DNA of 64,000 bases from Vibrio orientalis CIP 102891 = ATCC 33934 (GCF_000176235.1 NZ_ACZV01000005.1:744001-808000), one strand, 5' to 3'. Positions 25,495-34,210 are shown, numbered from the stretch's first letter. Notes: generated by a model from the letters alone, not told the origin. Program-made: numbers and translations.

Positions 25495-25613
25495 CAATAA
25501 ATTTAAGCAGATTCGCAACGCTTGGCACTTTTGGTTTGAATTGGCTTAGGTGTTTACGGCACAATTCTTTAGGTAAGTGGTAGCGTTGCTCACTACTTAA
25601 TTTGGCGTTATGT
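25489..25613 (+). repeat. attC site, family C
   Basis: 125 bp; closes the OGFr-like cassette and supplies its stop. Confidence 0.93.
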
Positions 25614-26067
25614 TTACTTGTATTTCAAAGGCTTAAAGGTCTTAGGCTATAGTTCTTTGTTCCTTTGGCAATTCGTCCCTAGTAGACTCAGCAAATCCGC
25701 ATTGTCGGTCTAAGTTCTTGAATCACTCAGCCCGTAAAACATGCCAATGTTCGTGGGTTGCTTCATTGGCAGGTCGTGGAGGTCGGCTTCTTGTTTAACT
25801 GGCTTTAAGTCGCTTTTAGGTTCTTAGCCAATTAGCATTTCAGTTTGGCAGTTGCCTCGGCAATTCAGCATTGTTTAGCGCTTTGGTTGGAAAGAAAGGG
25901 CGCTTGTTGTTGCTTGGTCGAGTTGCCTCATTGGGCAGGGAAGTGGACTTGCTTGTTTTAGGTTGGTCGCTTTTGGCGGGCAAGTTGGTTCTGGCCTTGT
26001 GGTTTGGTTCAGAAAACTGTTCAGAAATAGCAGTTCTTTCTCAATTAAGTCAGTAACTTGTGGTAAA
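25614..26067. repeat. Gene-less repeated cassette body, copy 4
   Basis: A 454-bp body with all shared blocks of the family; closed by a family D attC rather than the usual E. Confidence 0.88.
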
Positions 26068-26193
26068 ACATAACAAACTGTTTAAGAGTGATTCGCAACG
26101 CGTGGCATTTTTACTATGCGTTGGTTTTAGTGTTTAAGGTGGTATGCGGAAGCATCGGTATTGCGTTGCTCACACCTTAACAGGGCGTTAGGT
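26068..26193 (+). repeat. attC site, family D
   Basis: 126 bp; starts AACAAACTGTTTAAG. Confidence 0.92.
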
Positions 26194-26223
26194 GCTCTCG
26201 TTGTCTGAGGAATGGAGATTCAA

Positions 26224-26925
26224 ATGAACAAACTCGATGAAGATATTGGCTCATTTGCAGGTGTATACTCACTATTTGGTGTACTAGATGAATACCATGA
26301 TAAGCAATATCTCGACAATCTGGAGTATAAAAGACGTTCCGAAAAGGAACTGTCTGATTACATTTCATCTGCCCAGACATCTATGGAAGAAATGGGAGAG
26401 GATTACGATTACCACAATTATGACTATGGTGTTGAACAAGAGCTAAGATTAGAAGAAATGGCTGCAAATGCTCAATTTGATTTCTTCAACGAAGCTAAAG
26501 AGTTGCATGCATTAGCGCTCATCGAAATGAAAGTAATGTTTCTATATAAAGAAATCGAGATTCGATTGAAGCAGATAATTTCTACCTACTATTCTCAAAA
26601 AACCAGCCAGTTATCAAATTTAAGAGCGTTGAATAGCTGTTTTGCAAGCAATGGGGTCGCTCTCGAAGAGATAAATGGCTATCAATTCATTGACGATTTA
26701 AGGCGAGTCAATAATGACTTAAAACATTCGCTGAAGATTAACGCTTCGAAAAAGATCAAGGTATTCAAAAGCAAAACAAAATTTGATAGCGAATCGTTGG
26801 GTGTGTTTTTAAAACTCGCGTCGTACGAAATAGAATCTTTTTTCAACCTTCTGATTAGAAAGATAAATGGTGAGGACGTTGTTGAGTTGGGTGATAGCAG
26901 CTTTCTTGGAGAAATCCCTTTTTAA
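26224..26925 (+). CDS. HEPN-like helical protein
   Basis: A 233-residue all-helical acidic protein. The segment DLRRVNNDLKHSLK carries R161-x6-H168, which fits the R-x4-6-H motif of HEPN ribonucleases; the upstream LIEMKVMFLYKEIEIRLKQI helix is typical of such folds. GGAG lies 6 bases before the ATG at 26224. The neighbouring attC has collapsed, so this gene may move together with the hairpin cassette. HEPN activity is inferred from the motif. Confidence 0.6.
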   Translation: MNKLDEDIGSFAGVYSLFGVLDEYHDKQYLDNLEYKRRSEKELSDYISSAQTSMEEMGEDYDYHNYDYGVEQELRLEEMAANAQFDFFNEAKELHALALIEMKVMFLYKEIEIRLKQIISTYYSQKTSQLSNLRALNSCFASNGVALEEINGYQFIDDLRRVNNDLKHSLKINASKKIKVFKSKTKFDSESLGVFLKLASYEIESFFNLLIRKINGEDVVELGDSSFLGEIPF

Positions 26926-26936
26926 TTTGGACACGC

Positions 26937-26955
26937 ACCTAACAAGGCGTTATGA
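26937..26955 (+). repeat. attC remnant, collapsed to 19 bp
   Basis: Only the outer boxes remain: CACCTAAC, then AAGGCGTTATGA. About 105 bases of the palindrome are gone. GCACCTAAC still pairs with the start of the HEPN-like cassette (GTTAGGTGC). Confidence 0.85.
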
Positions 26956-27237
26956 CACAACGTTTATCACATATTGTATGTACAGCGATATAGATAAAGT
27001 ATGATTGTGTCCAATGGGGTTGTGTGAAAGACGACAAAAAGGGCGAATATTGGTTATTTCCATGCTAACCTTGAGGCGCTTTCGCGATCCTTAATTAGCG
27101 CAGCAATTCAAAAGATCGCGAAAGCGCTCTCAAGGTAGTGAGATAACAAATACTTCGGCTTCGATTTTTTGCCTTTTTACTCATATCCTATTGAAAATAA
27201 ATAACATTTCATTCAAATATTGACGGCTTTGGTTGTG
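26956..27237. repeat. Gene-less hairpin cassette, copy 2
   Basis: Copy of 10427-10708 with one substitution (T at 26965). It contains the same hairpin, with arms at 27069-27089 and 27114-27135. Confidence 0.92.
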
Positions 27238-27366
27238 TCATAACAAAGCATTTAAGTTGATTCGAGCCTATGGGCGATTTTGGTATGCATTAAGTAGATT
27301 TGGCAAACTCGCAGTGCAGACAGTCATGTGGTTGCGGCTCTCACAACTTAATGCTGCGCGTTATGA
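27238..27366 (+). repeat. attC site, family H
   Basis: 129 bp; identical to 10709-10837 over the shared part. Confidence 0.88.
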
Positions 27367-27409
27367 GTATACAGAATTTAATTGGATTACAAGGAGTATA
27401 AATAGAAAC

Positions 27410-27850
27410 ATGAAAGATACATCGAAAGGAAGTCTAGAAAACAACTCGACGCAGAAAGTTACGATGGCGGATGAGCAAGGAAATATTGCATCTGTCAAAA
27501 CGGGTCGAGCGCCATCTCTTGGAAGGGGGCTAAGTGAACTCGTGGGTGGGAGCCTGTTTGGAGTTATTTGGATTAATACAACGGCTGAATCAGGCCCCCA
27601 ATACTGGAGCTTGATAGGGTATTTTATAATCGCTTCCTCTGTCATCACCGGTATTTACCATATGTATAATGCATTTGCTAAAAACAGATTTTCAGCCCAA
27701 GACATAGTCTCTCCTGACAAAGAGCCCGACCCATTAAATAGGGTATTGGGGCATGATGTGCGACAAGATCATTCTTACTGCACAAATTGCGGTGAAAAAA
27801 CTAATGACGATAATAAATTTTGCTCAAACTGCGGTACTAAAGTGGTGTAA
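27410..27850 (+). CDS. Membrane protein with C-terminal zinc ribbon
   Basis: A 146-residue protein. A hydrophobic part (about 47-87, including YWSLIGYFIIASSVITGIYH) gives probably two membrane passes; the C-terminus YCTNCGEKTNDDNKFCSNCG is a complete zinc ribbon. The ATG at 27410 follows AAGGAG at a long spacing of 13 bases; the frame opening at 27233 runs through attC and is rejected. Confidence 0.65.
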   Translation: MKDTSKGSLENNSTQKVTMADEQGNIASVKTGRAPSLGRGLSELVGGSLFGVIWINTTAESGPQYWSLIGYFIIASSVITGIYHMYNAFAKNRFSAQDIVSPDKEPDPLNRVLGHDVRQDHSYCTNCGEKTNDDNKFCSNCGTKVV

Positions 27851-27856
27851 AAATAC

Positions 27857-27983
27857 ACATAACAAGCAATTTAAGAGGGATTCACAACGCTTGGCGCCCT
27901 CACTTCAAGTCAGTTTAGTGTTTATGGCACAATGCTTTAGGTTTAGGGGGAGGCGTTGTTCACCCCTTAATTGGGCGTTAGTT
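27857..27983 (+). repeat. attC site, family A
   Basis: 127 bp; has family B-like GGCGCCCTCACTTCAAGTC in its centre. Confidence 0.92.
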
Positions 27984-28026
27984 TGCTCCGAAAAAACCTA
28001 GAATTCAGTATTAAAGGAGAGTGCAT

Positions 28027-28266
28027 ATGGAAGAGTCAGTTTTGGCATTTTTTCGAATGTTAGGTTCCTTATTAAAGACAATTGTTCAGTTAATCATTAT
28101 TGAGCGTATTGGTTACGGTGTAGGTTGGGTAGTATCGAAAGCGGTTACATTTGGGCGTTTCCCATCTTCAGAGGTAACGGAATCAGAACGTGGAAAAGTC
28201 AGCTATATTGGGCTTGCAAGTATAGCTTTAGTTCTTCTAGGAATCGCTGTGTTCAATGGTATGTAG
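28027..28266 (+). CDS. Small membrane protein
   Basis: A 79-residue protein with two hydrophobic stretches (about 8-40 and 60-77). AAGGAGA lies 6 bases before the ATG at 28027. Family unknown. Confidence 0.6.
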   Translation: MEESVLAFFRMLGSLLKTIVQLIIIERIGYGVGWVVSKAVTFGRFPSSEVTESERGKVSYIGLASIALVLLGIAVFNGM

Positions 28267-28283
28267 CGCGAGTTTGGTTACGC

Positions 28284-28411
28284 AACTAACAAGCAATTTA
28301 AGAGGGATTCACAACGCTTGGCACTTTTGCTTCTACTTCAAATTTAGTGTTTATGGCACAATGTTTTAGGTTGGGTGGTAGCGCTGTTCACCCCTTAATT
28401 GGGCGTTATGT
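28284..28411 (+). repeat. attC site, family A
   Basis: 128 bp; closes the small membrane protein cassette. Confidence 0.93.
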
Positions 28412-28865
28412 TTGCTTGTATTTCAAAGGCTTAAAGGTCTTAGGCTCTATTTCTTTGTCCCTCTGGCAATTCGTTCCTAGTAGACTCAGCAAATCCACAT
28501 TGTCGGTCTAAGTTCTTGCACCTATCAGCCCGTAAAACATGCCAATGTTCGTGGGTTGCTTCATTGCTAGGTCGTGGCGGTTGGCTTTTGGTTTAACTGG
28601 CTCAAAGTCGTTTTTAGGTTCTTAGCCAATTAGCATTTCAGCTTGGCAGTTGCCTCGGCAATTCAGCATTGTTTTTCGCTTTGGTTGGGAAGACAGGGCG
28701 CTTGTTGGTGCTTAGTCGGGTTGCCTCATTGGGCAGGGACGTGGAATTACTGGTTTTGGGTTAGTCGCCTTTGGTGGTCAAGTCGGTTCCAGCCTTGTGG
28801 TTAACTTCAGAAAATCAGTCTGAAATAGCAGTTCTTTCTCAAGTAAATCATGTGTTTGTGGTAAA
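28412..28865. repeat. Gene-less repeated cassette body, copy 5
   Basis: A 454-bp body; directly followed by copy 6, so two gene-less cassettes sit in tandem. Closed by a family C attC. Confidence 0.88.
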
Positions 28866-28990
28866 ACATAACAATAAATTCAAGCAGATTCGTAACGCTC
28901 GGCATTTTTGCTTTGAATCGGCTTCAGTGTTTACGGCACAATGGTTTAGGTAAGTGGAAGCGTTACTCACTACTTAATTTGGCGTTATGT
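28866..28990 (+). repeat. attC site, family C
   Basis: 125 bp; between two tandem gene-less bodies. Confidence 0.93.
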
Positions 28991-29444
28991 TTACTTGAAA
29001 TTCAAAGGCTTAAAGGTCTTGGGCTCTAGTTCTCTGTCCCTCTGGCAATTCGTTCCTAGTAGACTCAGCAAATCTGCATTGTCGACCAAAGTTCTTGAAT
29101 CTCTCTGCCCGTAAAACATGCCAATGTTCGTGGGTTGCTTCATTGTCAGGTCGTGGCGGTCGGCTTCTTGTGTAACTGGCTTTAAGTCGCTTTTAGGTTC
29201 TTAGCTAATTGGCATTTCAGCTTAGCAGTTGCCTCGGCAATTCAGCATTGTTTTGCGCTTTGGTTGGAAAGACAGGGCGCTTGTTGTTGCTTGGTCGAGT
29301 TGCCTCATTGGGCAGGGAAGTGGACTTACTTGTTTTAGGTTGCTCGCCTTTGGTGGTTAAGTTGGTTTCAGCCTTGTGGTTTGCTTCAGAAAACTGGTTA
29401 GAAATAGCAGTTCTTTCTCAAGTAAATCAGTCATTTGTGGTAAA
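28991..29444. repeat. Gene-less repeated cassette body, copy 6
   Basis: A 454-bp body. It shows an internal repeat: GTAAAACAT at 29111-29119 and again at its end (29440-29448), and GGGTTGCTTCATTG at 29132-29145 with GAGTTGCCTCATTG at 29297-29310. GGCAATTC occurs at 29044-29051 and 29236-29243. Confidence 0.9.
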
Positions 29445-29570
29445 ACATAACAAACAATTCAACAGTGATTCGCAACGCTTGGCGCTTTCACTTCAGGTTG
29501 AGTCTAGTGTTTACGGCGCAGTGTTCAAGTTCAGCGTCTGCGCTGCTCACACGTTAATTGGGCGTTAGGT
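29445..29570 (+). repeat. attC site, family E
   Basis: 126 bp; closes gene-less copy 6. Confidence 0.93.
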
Positions 29571-29585
29571 TTCGGAAAGGGATAT

Positions 29586-30011
29586 ATGGAAATCAAAGAC
29601 TACAGTGATGACTTTTTGGAAGCAGTAAGTGAGCTGTATTTGAGCGCTAGGGTTTCCACGTTTACTTGGCTTGACACCAGTGACTATCAACTTTCAGACT
29701 TTAGCCGAGACACTGAAGGTGAACGTGTTTTAGTGGCTGTTGCTGGTGATGAGGTATTAGGGTTTATTTCAATCTGGGAACCAGAGAATTTTATACATCA
29801 CTTATATATTTCGAATAACCACCAAGGGAAAAACATAGGTACTCAGTTGTTAGAAAAGGCTAAGTCTTCATATAGCAGTTTGAGCCTAAAGTGTATGGCG
29901 GAAAACGAAAGAGCGATTGGTTTCTATGAATCCAATAGTTTCATGAAGGTGCAAAAGAGCGCTGACAGTTTGGGCGACTACTATCTCATGGAGTTCAGCG
30001 CAAAAACCTAA
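29586..30011 (+). CDS. GNAT family N-acetyltransferase, copy 2
   Basis: A duplicate of the gene at 21520-21945, with six nucleotide differences by eye and two amino-acid changes. The upstream attC differs from that of copy 1 (family E here, G there), so the duplicate was inserted as a cassette and not by segmental duplication. Confidence 0.88.
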   Translation: MEIKDYSDDFLEAVSELYLSARVSTFTWLDTSDYQLSDFSRDTEGERVLVAVAGDEVLGFISIWEPENFIHHLYISNNHQGKNIGTQLLEKAKSSYSSLSLKCMAENERAIGFYESNSFMKVQKSADSLGDYYLMEFSAKT

Positions 30012-30130
30012 CAATAAATTTAAGCAGATTCGCAACGCTTGGCACTTTTGGTTTGAATTAGCTTAAGTGTTTACGGCACAATGTTTTAGGTAGGTGGTAG
30101 CGTTGCTCACTACTTAATTTGGCGTTATGT
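30006..30130 (+). repeat. attC site, family C
   Basis: 125 bp; closes GNAT copy 2. Confidence 0.93.
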
Positions 30131-30152
30131 GTTTTTTAAGGAGTTTATCGAT

Positions 30153-31049
30153 ATGTCATTGTTTGAAAAAGAAGTTTCGGACAATTACAATGAATTTGCT
30201 AGTCGAATGTCAAACCTGAGAGTTCTTCAAAAAGTAGCGAAAGATTCATTTTCTAAAGAAATGTCCGCTTGCATCGAGAGTGCCAAAAGCCTTAAAGGTT
30301 GTCAATTGGGTGATGATTTTCCTATTTCCGCTCAAAATATGACTTACAATTGCCTTGAGACTGGAGAAGCTAGATTTTATGGTTTTAGTAAAATAACCAT
30401 AGAAGAGCAAAAAATGAGGTTGTTCGAGCACAAAAATAAGCAGTATCAATGGTTATTAGCAGAGGCTTATGAAATTTATGCTGAGTACATCGAAACTATT
30501 TATGCCAGTGCAGGATATTGCGATCCAAGTCTTTGGCTTATGGCTGATTTTGGTAATATCCCATATTCAGAAAATATTGAACATGACATGGAGTTTTATA
30601 AGCAGCAAGCAAATAAGAAAAAAGATAAACCTAAGAGCATTCTTACACAATTTCGAAGAGTATTCCCCAAAATAGAGTCAATAGAACGAAATAATGCACA
30701 CAAATTAAACATCCAGTTATCGATATCATTAATAAAGAATTTACGACACATCATTGTTCATGAAGGTGGGTCTGTGAATGATAAAGAGAGCTTTATACAA
30801 AAAGTATTGAAAGAATGCAGCTTATACAATCCCAAATCCCCGAATGAAAATCATTTAGCGTATATAGATAACTATTTTGGGGATAAAGAGTATGGAAACT
30901 TAATTTTGTTACTAGAGAAAAATTATACAACAGAGTTTCCTTTGCACATGTTTACGGATAGATTAGGTAATTTAATGGAGTTGTTAGTAGCACATGCTTC
31001 GCTAATTACTACAGAGCTACACAAACACATAACAAACAATTCAAGTTGA
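30153..31049 (+). CDS. HEPN-like helical protein
   Basis: A 298-residue helical protein. LIKNLRHIIVHEGG gives R198-x4-H203, the HEPN ribonuclease motif, in the C-terminal half; the N-terminal half has long amphipathic helices. AAGGAG lies 9 bases before the ATG at 30153. The frame ends with four residues (NNSS) inside the attC. Defence or toxin roles are known for some HEPN proteins; none is shown here. Confidence 0.62.
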   Translation: MSLFEKEVSDNYNEFASRMSNLRVLQKVAKDSFSKEMSACIESAKSLKGCQLGDDFPISAQNMTYNCLETGEARFYGFSKITIEEQKMRLFEHKNKQYQWLLAEAYEIYAEYIETIYASAGYCDPSLWLMADFGNIPYSENIEHDMEFYKQQANKKKDKPKSILTQFRRVFPKIESIERNNAHKLNIQLSISLIKNLRHIIVHEGGSVNDKESFIQKVLKECSLYNPKSPNENHLAYIDNYFGDKEYGNLILLLEKNYTTEFPLHMFTDRLGNLMELLVAHASLITTELHKHITNNSS

Positions 31050-31150
31050 TTCACAACGCTCGGCGCTTTCGGTTTCAACTGGTTTAGTGATTACGGCGAA
31101 GTGCTTGAGTGTGGTGGCAGCGTTGCTCACAACTTAATTGGGCGTTATGT
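31027..31150 (+). repeat. attC site, family F
   Basis: 124 bp; supplies the stop codon of the HEPN-like gene. Confidence 0.92.
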
Positions 31151-31604
31151 TTACTTGTATTTCAAGGGCTTAAAATTCTTAGGCTCTAGTTCTTTGTCTC
31201 TTTGGCAATTCGTCCCTAGTAGATTCAGCAAATCCGCATTGTCGACCTAAGTTCTTGAATCACTCAGGCCGTAAAACATGCCAATGTTCGTGGGTTGCTT
31301 CATTGTCAGGTCGTGGCGGTTGGCTTCTGGTTTAACTGGCTCAAAGTCGCTTTTAGGTTCTTAGTCAATTAGCATTTTGGCTTGGCAGTTGTCTCGGCAA
31401 TTCAGCATTGTTTTACGCTTTTGTTGGAAAGAAAGGGTGCTTGTTGAAAGTTAGTTGGGTTGCCTCATTGGGCAGGGAAGTGGAATTACTCGTTTTTGGT
31501 TGGTCGCCTTTGGCGGTCAAGTCGGTTCTTACCTTGTGGTTTTGCTCAGAAAACTAGTCAGAAATGGCAGTTCTTTCTCAAGTAAATCATGTATTTGTGG
31601 TAAA
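31151..31604. repeat. Gene-less repeated cassette body, copy 7
   Basis: A 454-bp body; closed by a family E attC. Confidence 0.88.
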
Positions 31605-31729
31605 ACATAACAACAATTCAACAGTGATTCGCAACGCTTGGCGCTTTCACTTCGGGTTGAGTTAAGTGTTAACGGTGCAGTGGTTAAGTTCAGTGTCTGC
31701 GCTGCTCACACGTTAATTGGGCGTTATGT
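31605..31729 (+). repeat. attC site, family E
   Basis: 125 bp; one A shorter at the start (AACAACAATTC). Confidence 0.92.
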
Positions 31730-31744
31730 TTTTAAGAGGTAAAT

Positions 31745-32272
31745 ATGAATAATGTCAAGGAGTTACAAGGTCGATTGACAGTCTTAAACTCATTTTTTCG
31801 GTCGCATTCCTGTTTTCTAGCTCTTGAACATAAGTGCCAAGACTTAGATCAAGAGTTTGATGGCTTGTATCCATATACTCATATCCAGAATGTATTACTT
31901 TGTGATGCGGTAACAAGTTGGTGTAAATTGTTTGGCTCGTGGAAAGATGAGGGACATTGGAAAAAACTAATACCAGAGATACTCCACGAGAAGTTCATAG
32001 ACTCCCTGCTCAAATCGACAAAATTAAGCCTCAGCGAATTTAACGAATATCGAGAGGGCATGGTATTGTTTCGTAATAAATGGGTAGTACACCATGATAT
32101 TCATTGCAAACAAAAGCCTGTGCCATCTTTTGAAATTGCTCATAGTAGCGCATTGGCATTAAATATGTTCATTCGTGAAAATGTAGATGAACAAATTATC
32201 TATGACGGTCCAAAGTGTATGTCAGTGTTTGGGGAACAAGTTGCAGAAGCAATGTTATCCAAACTCGTTTAA
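31745..32272 (+). CDS. Hypothetical helical protein with HEPN-like motif
   Basis: A 175-residue protein. YREGMVLFRNKWVVHHD contains R110-x5-H116, which fits the HEPN motif, and the preceding LCDAVTSWCKLFGSWKDEGH segment is helical and Trp-rich. AAGAGGTAAAT precedes the ATG. Family not named with certainty. Confidence 0.58.
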   Translation: MNNVKELQGRLTVLNSFFRSHSCFLALEHKCQDLDQEFDGLYPYTHIQNVLLCDAVTSWCKLFGSWKDEGHWKKLIPEILHEKFIDSLLKSTKLSLSEFNEYREGMVLFRNKWVVHHDIHCKQKPVPSFEIAHSSALALNMFIRENVDEQIIYDGPKCMSVFGEQVAEAMLSKLV

Positions 32273-32278
32273 CCCAAA

Positions 32279-32405
32279 ACATAACAAGCAATTTAAGAGG
32301 GATTCACAACGCTTGGCGCTCTCACTTCAAGTCAGTTTAGTGTTTATGGCACAATGCTTTAGGTTTGGGTAGAGGCGTTGTTCACCCCTTAATTGGGCGT
32401 TAGGT
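32279..32405 (+). repeat. attC site, family A
   Basis: 127 bp; family B-like centre (GGCGCTCTCACTTCAAGTC). Confidence 0.92.
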
Positions 32406-32424
32406 GAATACAGGGAATTATCGA

Positions 32425-32763
32425 ATGGAATTAAAGTGTCACTGTGGAAACGTTAGCTTGGTATTGAGTTCGCTGCCCAAAGAGGTTGGCGAGTGTAACT
32501 GTTCTATTTGTCGTCGTTATGCTCCGGCTTGGGCATACTTTTCTCCAGAGCAAGTTCAAATCAACATGAATGAGAAAACAGTCTTCTATTGTTGGGGTGA
32601 CAAAGAAGTAGAATTTCATCGTTGCAACTCATGTGGTTGTTTAACGCACTACATAACCACACAGAAATGTTCCGAAGATATCTTGGCTGTAAATATGAGA
32701 ATGGCCGAAAATGAAGTGCTTTCGAGTATTCCTGTTCGTAAGATCAATGGTGCGTCGTACTAA
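32425..32763 (+). CDS. GFA/CENP-V domain protein
   Basis: A 112-residue protein of the glutathione-dependent formaldehyde-activating (GFA) family. Zinc ligands are evident: CHCG (5-8), ECNCSICRR and RCNSCGCLTHY. Members have a Mss4-like fold and include GFA and the S-lyases; the substrate here is not known. The ATG at 32425 is chosen; a GTG at 32404 would start inside the attC. Confidence 0.88.
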   Translation: MELKCHCGNVSLVLSSLPKEVGECNCSICRRYAPAWAYFSPEQVQINMNEKTVFYCWGDKEVEFHRCNSCGCLTHYITTQKCSEDILAVNMRMAENEVLSSIPVRKINGASY

Positions 32764-32765
32764 TC

Positions 32766-32891
32766 ACCTAACAATAAATTTAAGAGTGATTCACAACGCT
32801 CGGCGCCGTCACTTCAAGCAAGTTTAGTGTTTATGGCACAATGGTTTAGGTAAGGTGGTAGCGTTGTTCACACCTTAATTTGGCGTTATAT
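32766..32891 (+). repeat. attC site, family B
   Basis: 126 bp; closes the GFA cassette. Confidence 0.93.
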
Positions 32892-32910
32892 GCAATCGTC
32901 TAAATCAGCC

Positions 32911-33312
32911 CTAGGAATAGCTCGAAGGTCGGCTTGAACTCATCAGTTTATCTAAATGCTCCTGGGCGCGCTTTGGGTTTTCTATGTCGGCAAGCTCTAT
33001 CATTTCACATTCATCCCTAACCATTTCATTGATAAGGCTAGGGTAGTGGCGACAATCCTCTGGTCGGTCGAGGTAAATGCTGCACGTGTATTTGTCCTTT
33101 TCTTCTGGCCTAGCTTTCGGTGCGAGCTGCAAAAATGGACAGTGGTTTAACTGTTCTCTTGTTTTGGGGTCGAACCAGATTTTTCCATCTTTAACATACT
33201 CAAAGATATCTGGGTTAAACAACTCCCACAGGTCTATCTCTTCCTTTGTCGCCGCTAAATCACCATTTCCATATTTGATACAGCATTTTCCGCATTGGTT
33301 GCAGTCTTTCAT
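32911..33312 (-). CDS. YkgJ-like cysteine cluster protein
   Basis: A 133-residue protein that begins MKDCNQCGKCCIKYGNGDLA, the CxxCxxCC cluster of the YkgJ/UPF0153 family, with further cysteines in HCPFLQL, YTCSIYLDRPEDCRHYP. The cluster probably binds zinc or an iron-sulphur centre. It runs against the array and carries its own upstream region of about 80 bases. Confidence 0.88.
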   Translation of the reverse strand: MKDCNQCGKCCIKYGNGDLAATKEEIDLWELFNPDIFEYVKDGKIWFDPKTREQLNHCPFLQLAPKARPEEKDKYTCSIYLDRPEDCRHYPSLINEMVRDECEMIELADIENPKRAQEHLDKLMSSSRPSSYS

Positions 33313-33394
33313 GGTGGTTACTTTGAGTTTTTAGGTGTTGATTGAGTTTACCATTAATAGCCAGAACAGCTCAGCGTTTAGGGTAGGAGTTTGC

Positions 33395-33520
33395 ATATAA
33401 CAAAAAATTTAAGGGTGATTCACAACGCTTGGCGCTCTCACTTCAGTTTGGTTTTGTGTTTATGGCACAATGGTTTAAGTAAGGTGGTAGCGTTGTTCAC
33501 ACCTTAATTTGGCGTTAGTT
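33395..33520 (+). repeat. attC site, family B variant
   Basis: 126 bp; starts AACAAAAAATTTAAGGG. Confidence 0.92.
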
Positions 33521-33536
33521 TACCAATCAGGCTCCG

Positions 33537-33561
33537 CACCCTAACTGTGATTGTTAGGGTG
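33537..33561. terminator. Hairpin beyond the ParE-like toxin gene
   Basis: CACCCTAAC and GTTAGGGTG form a perfect 9-bp stem with a 7-base loop, 7 bases past the 3' end of the toxin gene. No T-run follows on the - strand, so terminator function is uncertain. Confidence 0.45.
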
Positions 33562-33567
33562 TGAATA

Positions 33568-33867
33568 TTATTTCAAATGATTCTGAGGCAGTTGCGATTG
33601 ACCAAGAACGGCAACGATCAGAATAAAGCCGTCTTCTTTGGTAAAGTAGGCAGTGTGCTTGCCAACAGGGAAGTAGAAGCCGCTTGGGTACAATTCATCA
33701 CAGCTTCTACCAACTGCTGGATTGTCAGCAAGCATTTGAAAAGCAGTAAGTAGGTTGTCTCTGTAGCTATTCCATTGTAATTCGGAAAAGTTTGTAACGG
33801 TGTAGCTTTTAATTTTACGCAAATGGCTTTGCGCCAATTTACTTAGCTTATATTTATTTGTTCGCAT
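33568..33867 (-). CDS. ParE-like toxin
   Basis: A 99-residue RelE/ParE-superfamily toxin: basic N-terminus (MRTNKYKLSKLAQSHLRKIK), the helix LLTAFQMLADNPAVGRSCDE, and strands GFYFPVGKHTAYFTKEDGFI ending in a LGQSQLPQNHL tail. The P-x-x-GR segment is typical of ParE proteins, which poison DNA gyrase. It follows the antitoxin by 8 bases in one operon. Confidence 0.9.
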   Translation of the reverse strand: MRTNKYKLSKLAQSHLRKIKSYTVTNFSELQWNSYRDNLLTAFQMLADNPAVGRSCDELYPSGFYFPVGKHTAYFTKEDGFILIVAVLGQSQLPQNHLK

Positions 33868-33875
33868 ACGTTAGG

Positions 33876-34118
33876 CTACAGGCTCTTCAAGAATGTTTCG
33901 CCATCAACTGCATTACCTTGTGCTAGGTCGACTTTTGCAGCCTCAAAGCAATGTTTAATGTAATCAGCTTTCATTGCTTCAAGTTCTTCGTAGTCTTGAA
34001 TGGACATAACAACGACCGCATCTTTGCTGTTTTTACTAATTTTAACAGGCTCTCGTTGAGCGCTTAGAAGTAGTTCGCCAAAATTACGTTTAGCGTCATT
34101 TGCTGTTAATGTATGCAT
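33876..34118 (-). CDS. Phd/YefM-family antitoxin
   Basis: An 80-residue antitoxin with the Phd/YefM N-terminal DNA-binding domain (TANDAKRNFGELLLSAQREP, about 4-23, then VKISKNSKDAVVVMSIQDYEEL). The acidic C-terminus should bind the toxin. GGAG lies 8 bases before the start. The operon should be autorepressed by the complex at the promoter upstream. Confidence 0.92.
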   Translation of the reverse strand: MHTLTANDAKRNFGELLLSAQREPVKISKNSKDAVVVMSIQDYEELEAMKADYIKHCFEAAKVDLAQGNAVDGETFLKSL

Positions 34119-34149
34119 TTTAAAGCTCCAAACTTGGGTTACCAGTAAG

Positions 34150-34177
34150 AGTATAATTGTTTGTACGAAATGTTCAA
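34150..34177 (-). promoter_or_regulatory. Predicted promoter of the Phd-ParE operon
   Basis: On the - strand TTGAAC and TATACT stand 16 bases apart, 31-32 bases before the antitoxin ATG. TTTCGTACAA between them is nearly palindromic and may be the operator. Confidence 0.65.
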
Positions 34178-34210
34178 TTTAATTAAATCGTGCGATTTGT
34201 GCGAAAGTTA

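Noticed and set aside
29209..29568. 119-codon + strand ORF across gene-less body copy 6 and its attC
   Set aside because: Frame shared only with part of copy 4, and its 3' third is attC.
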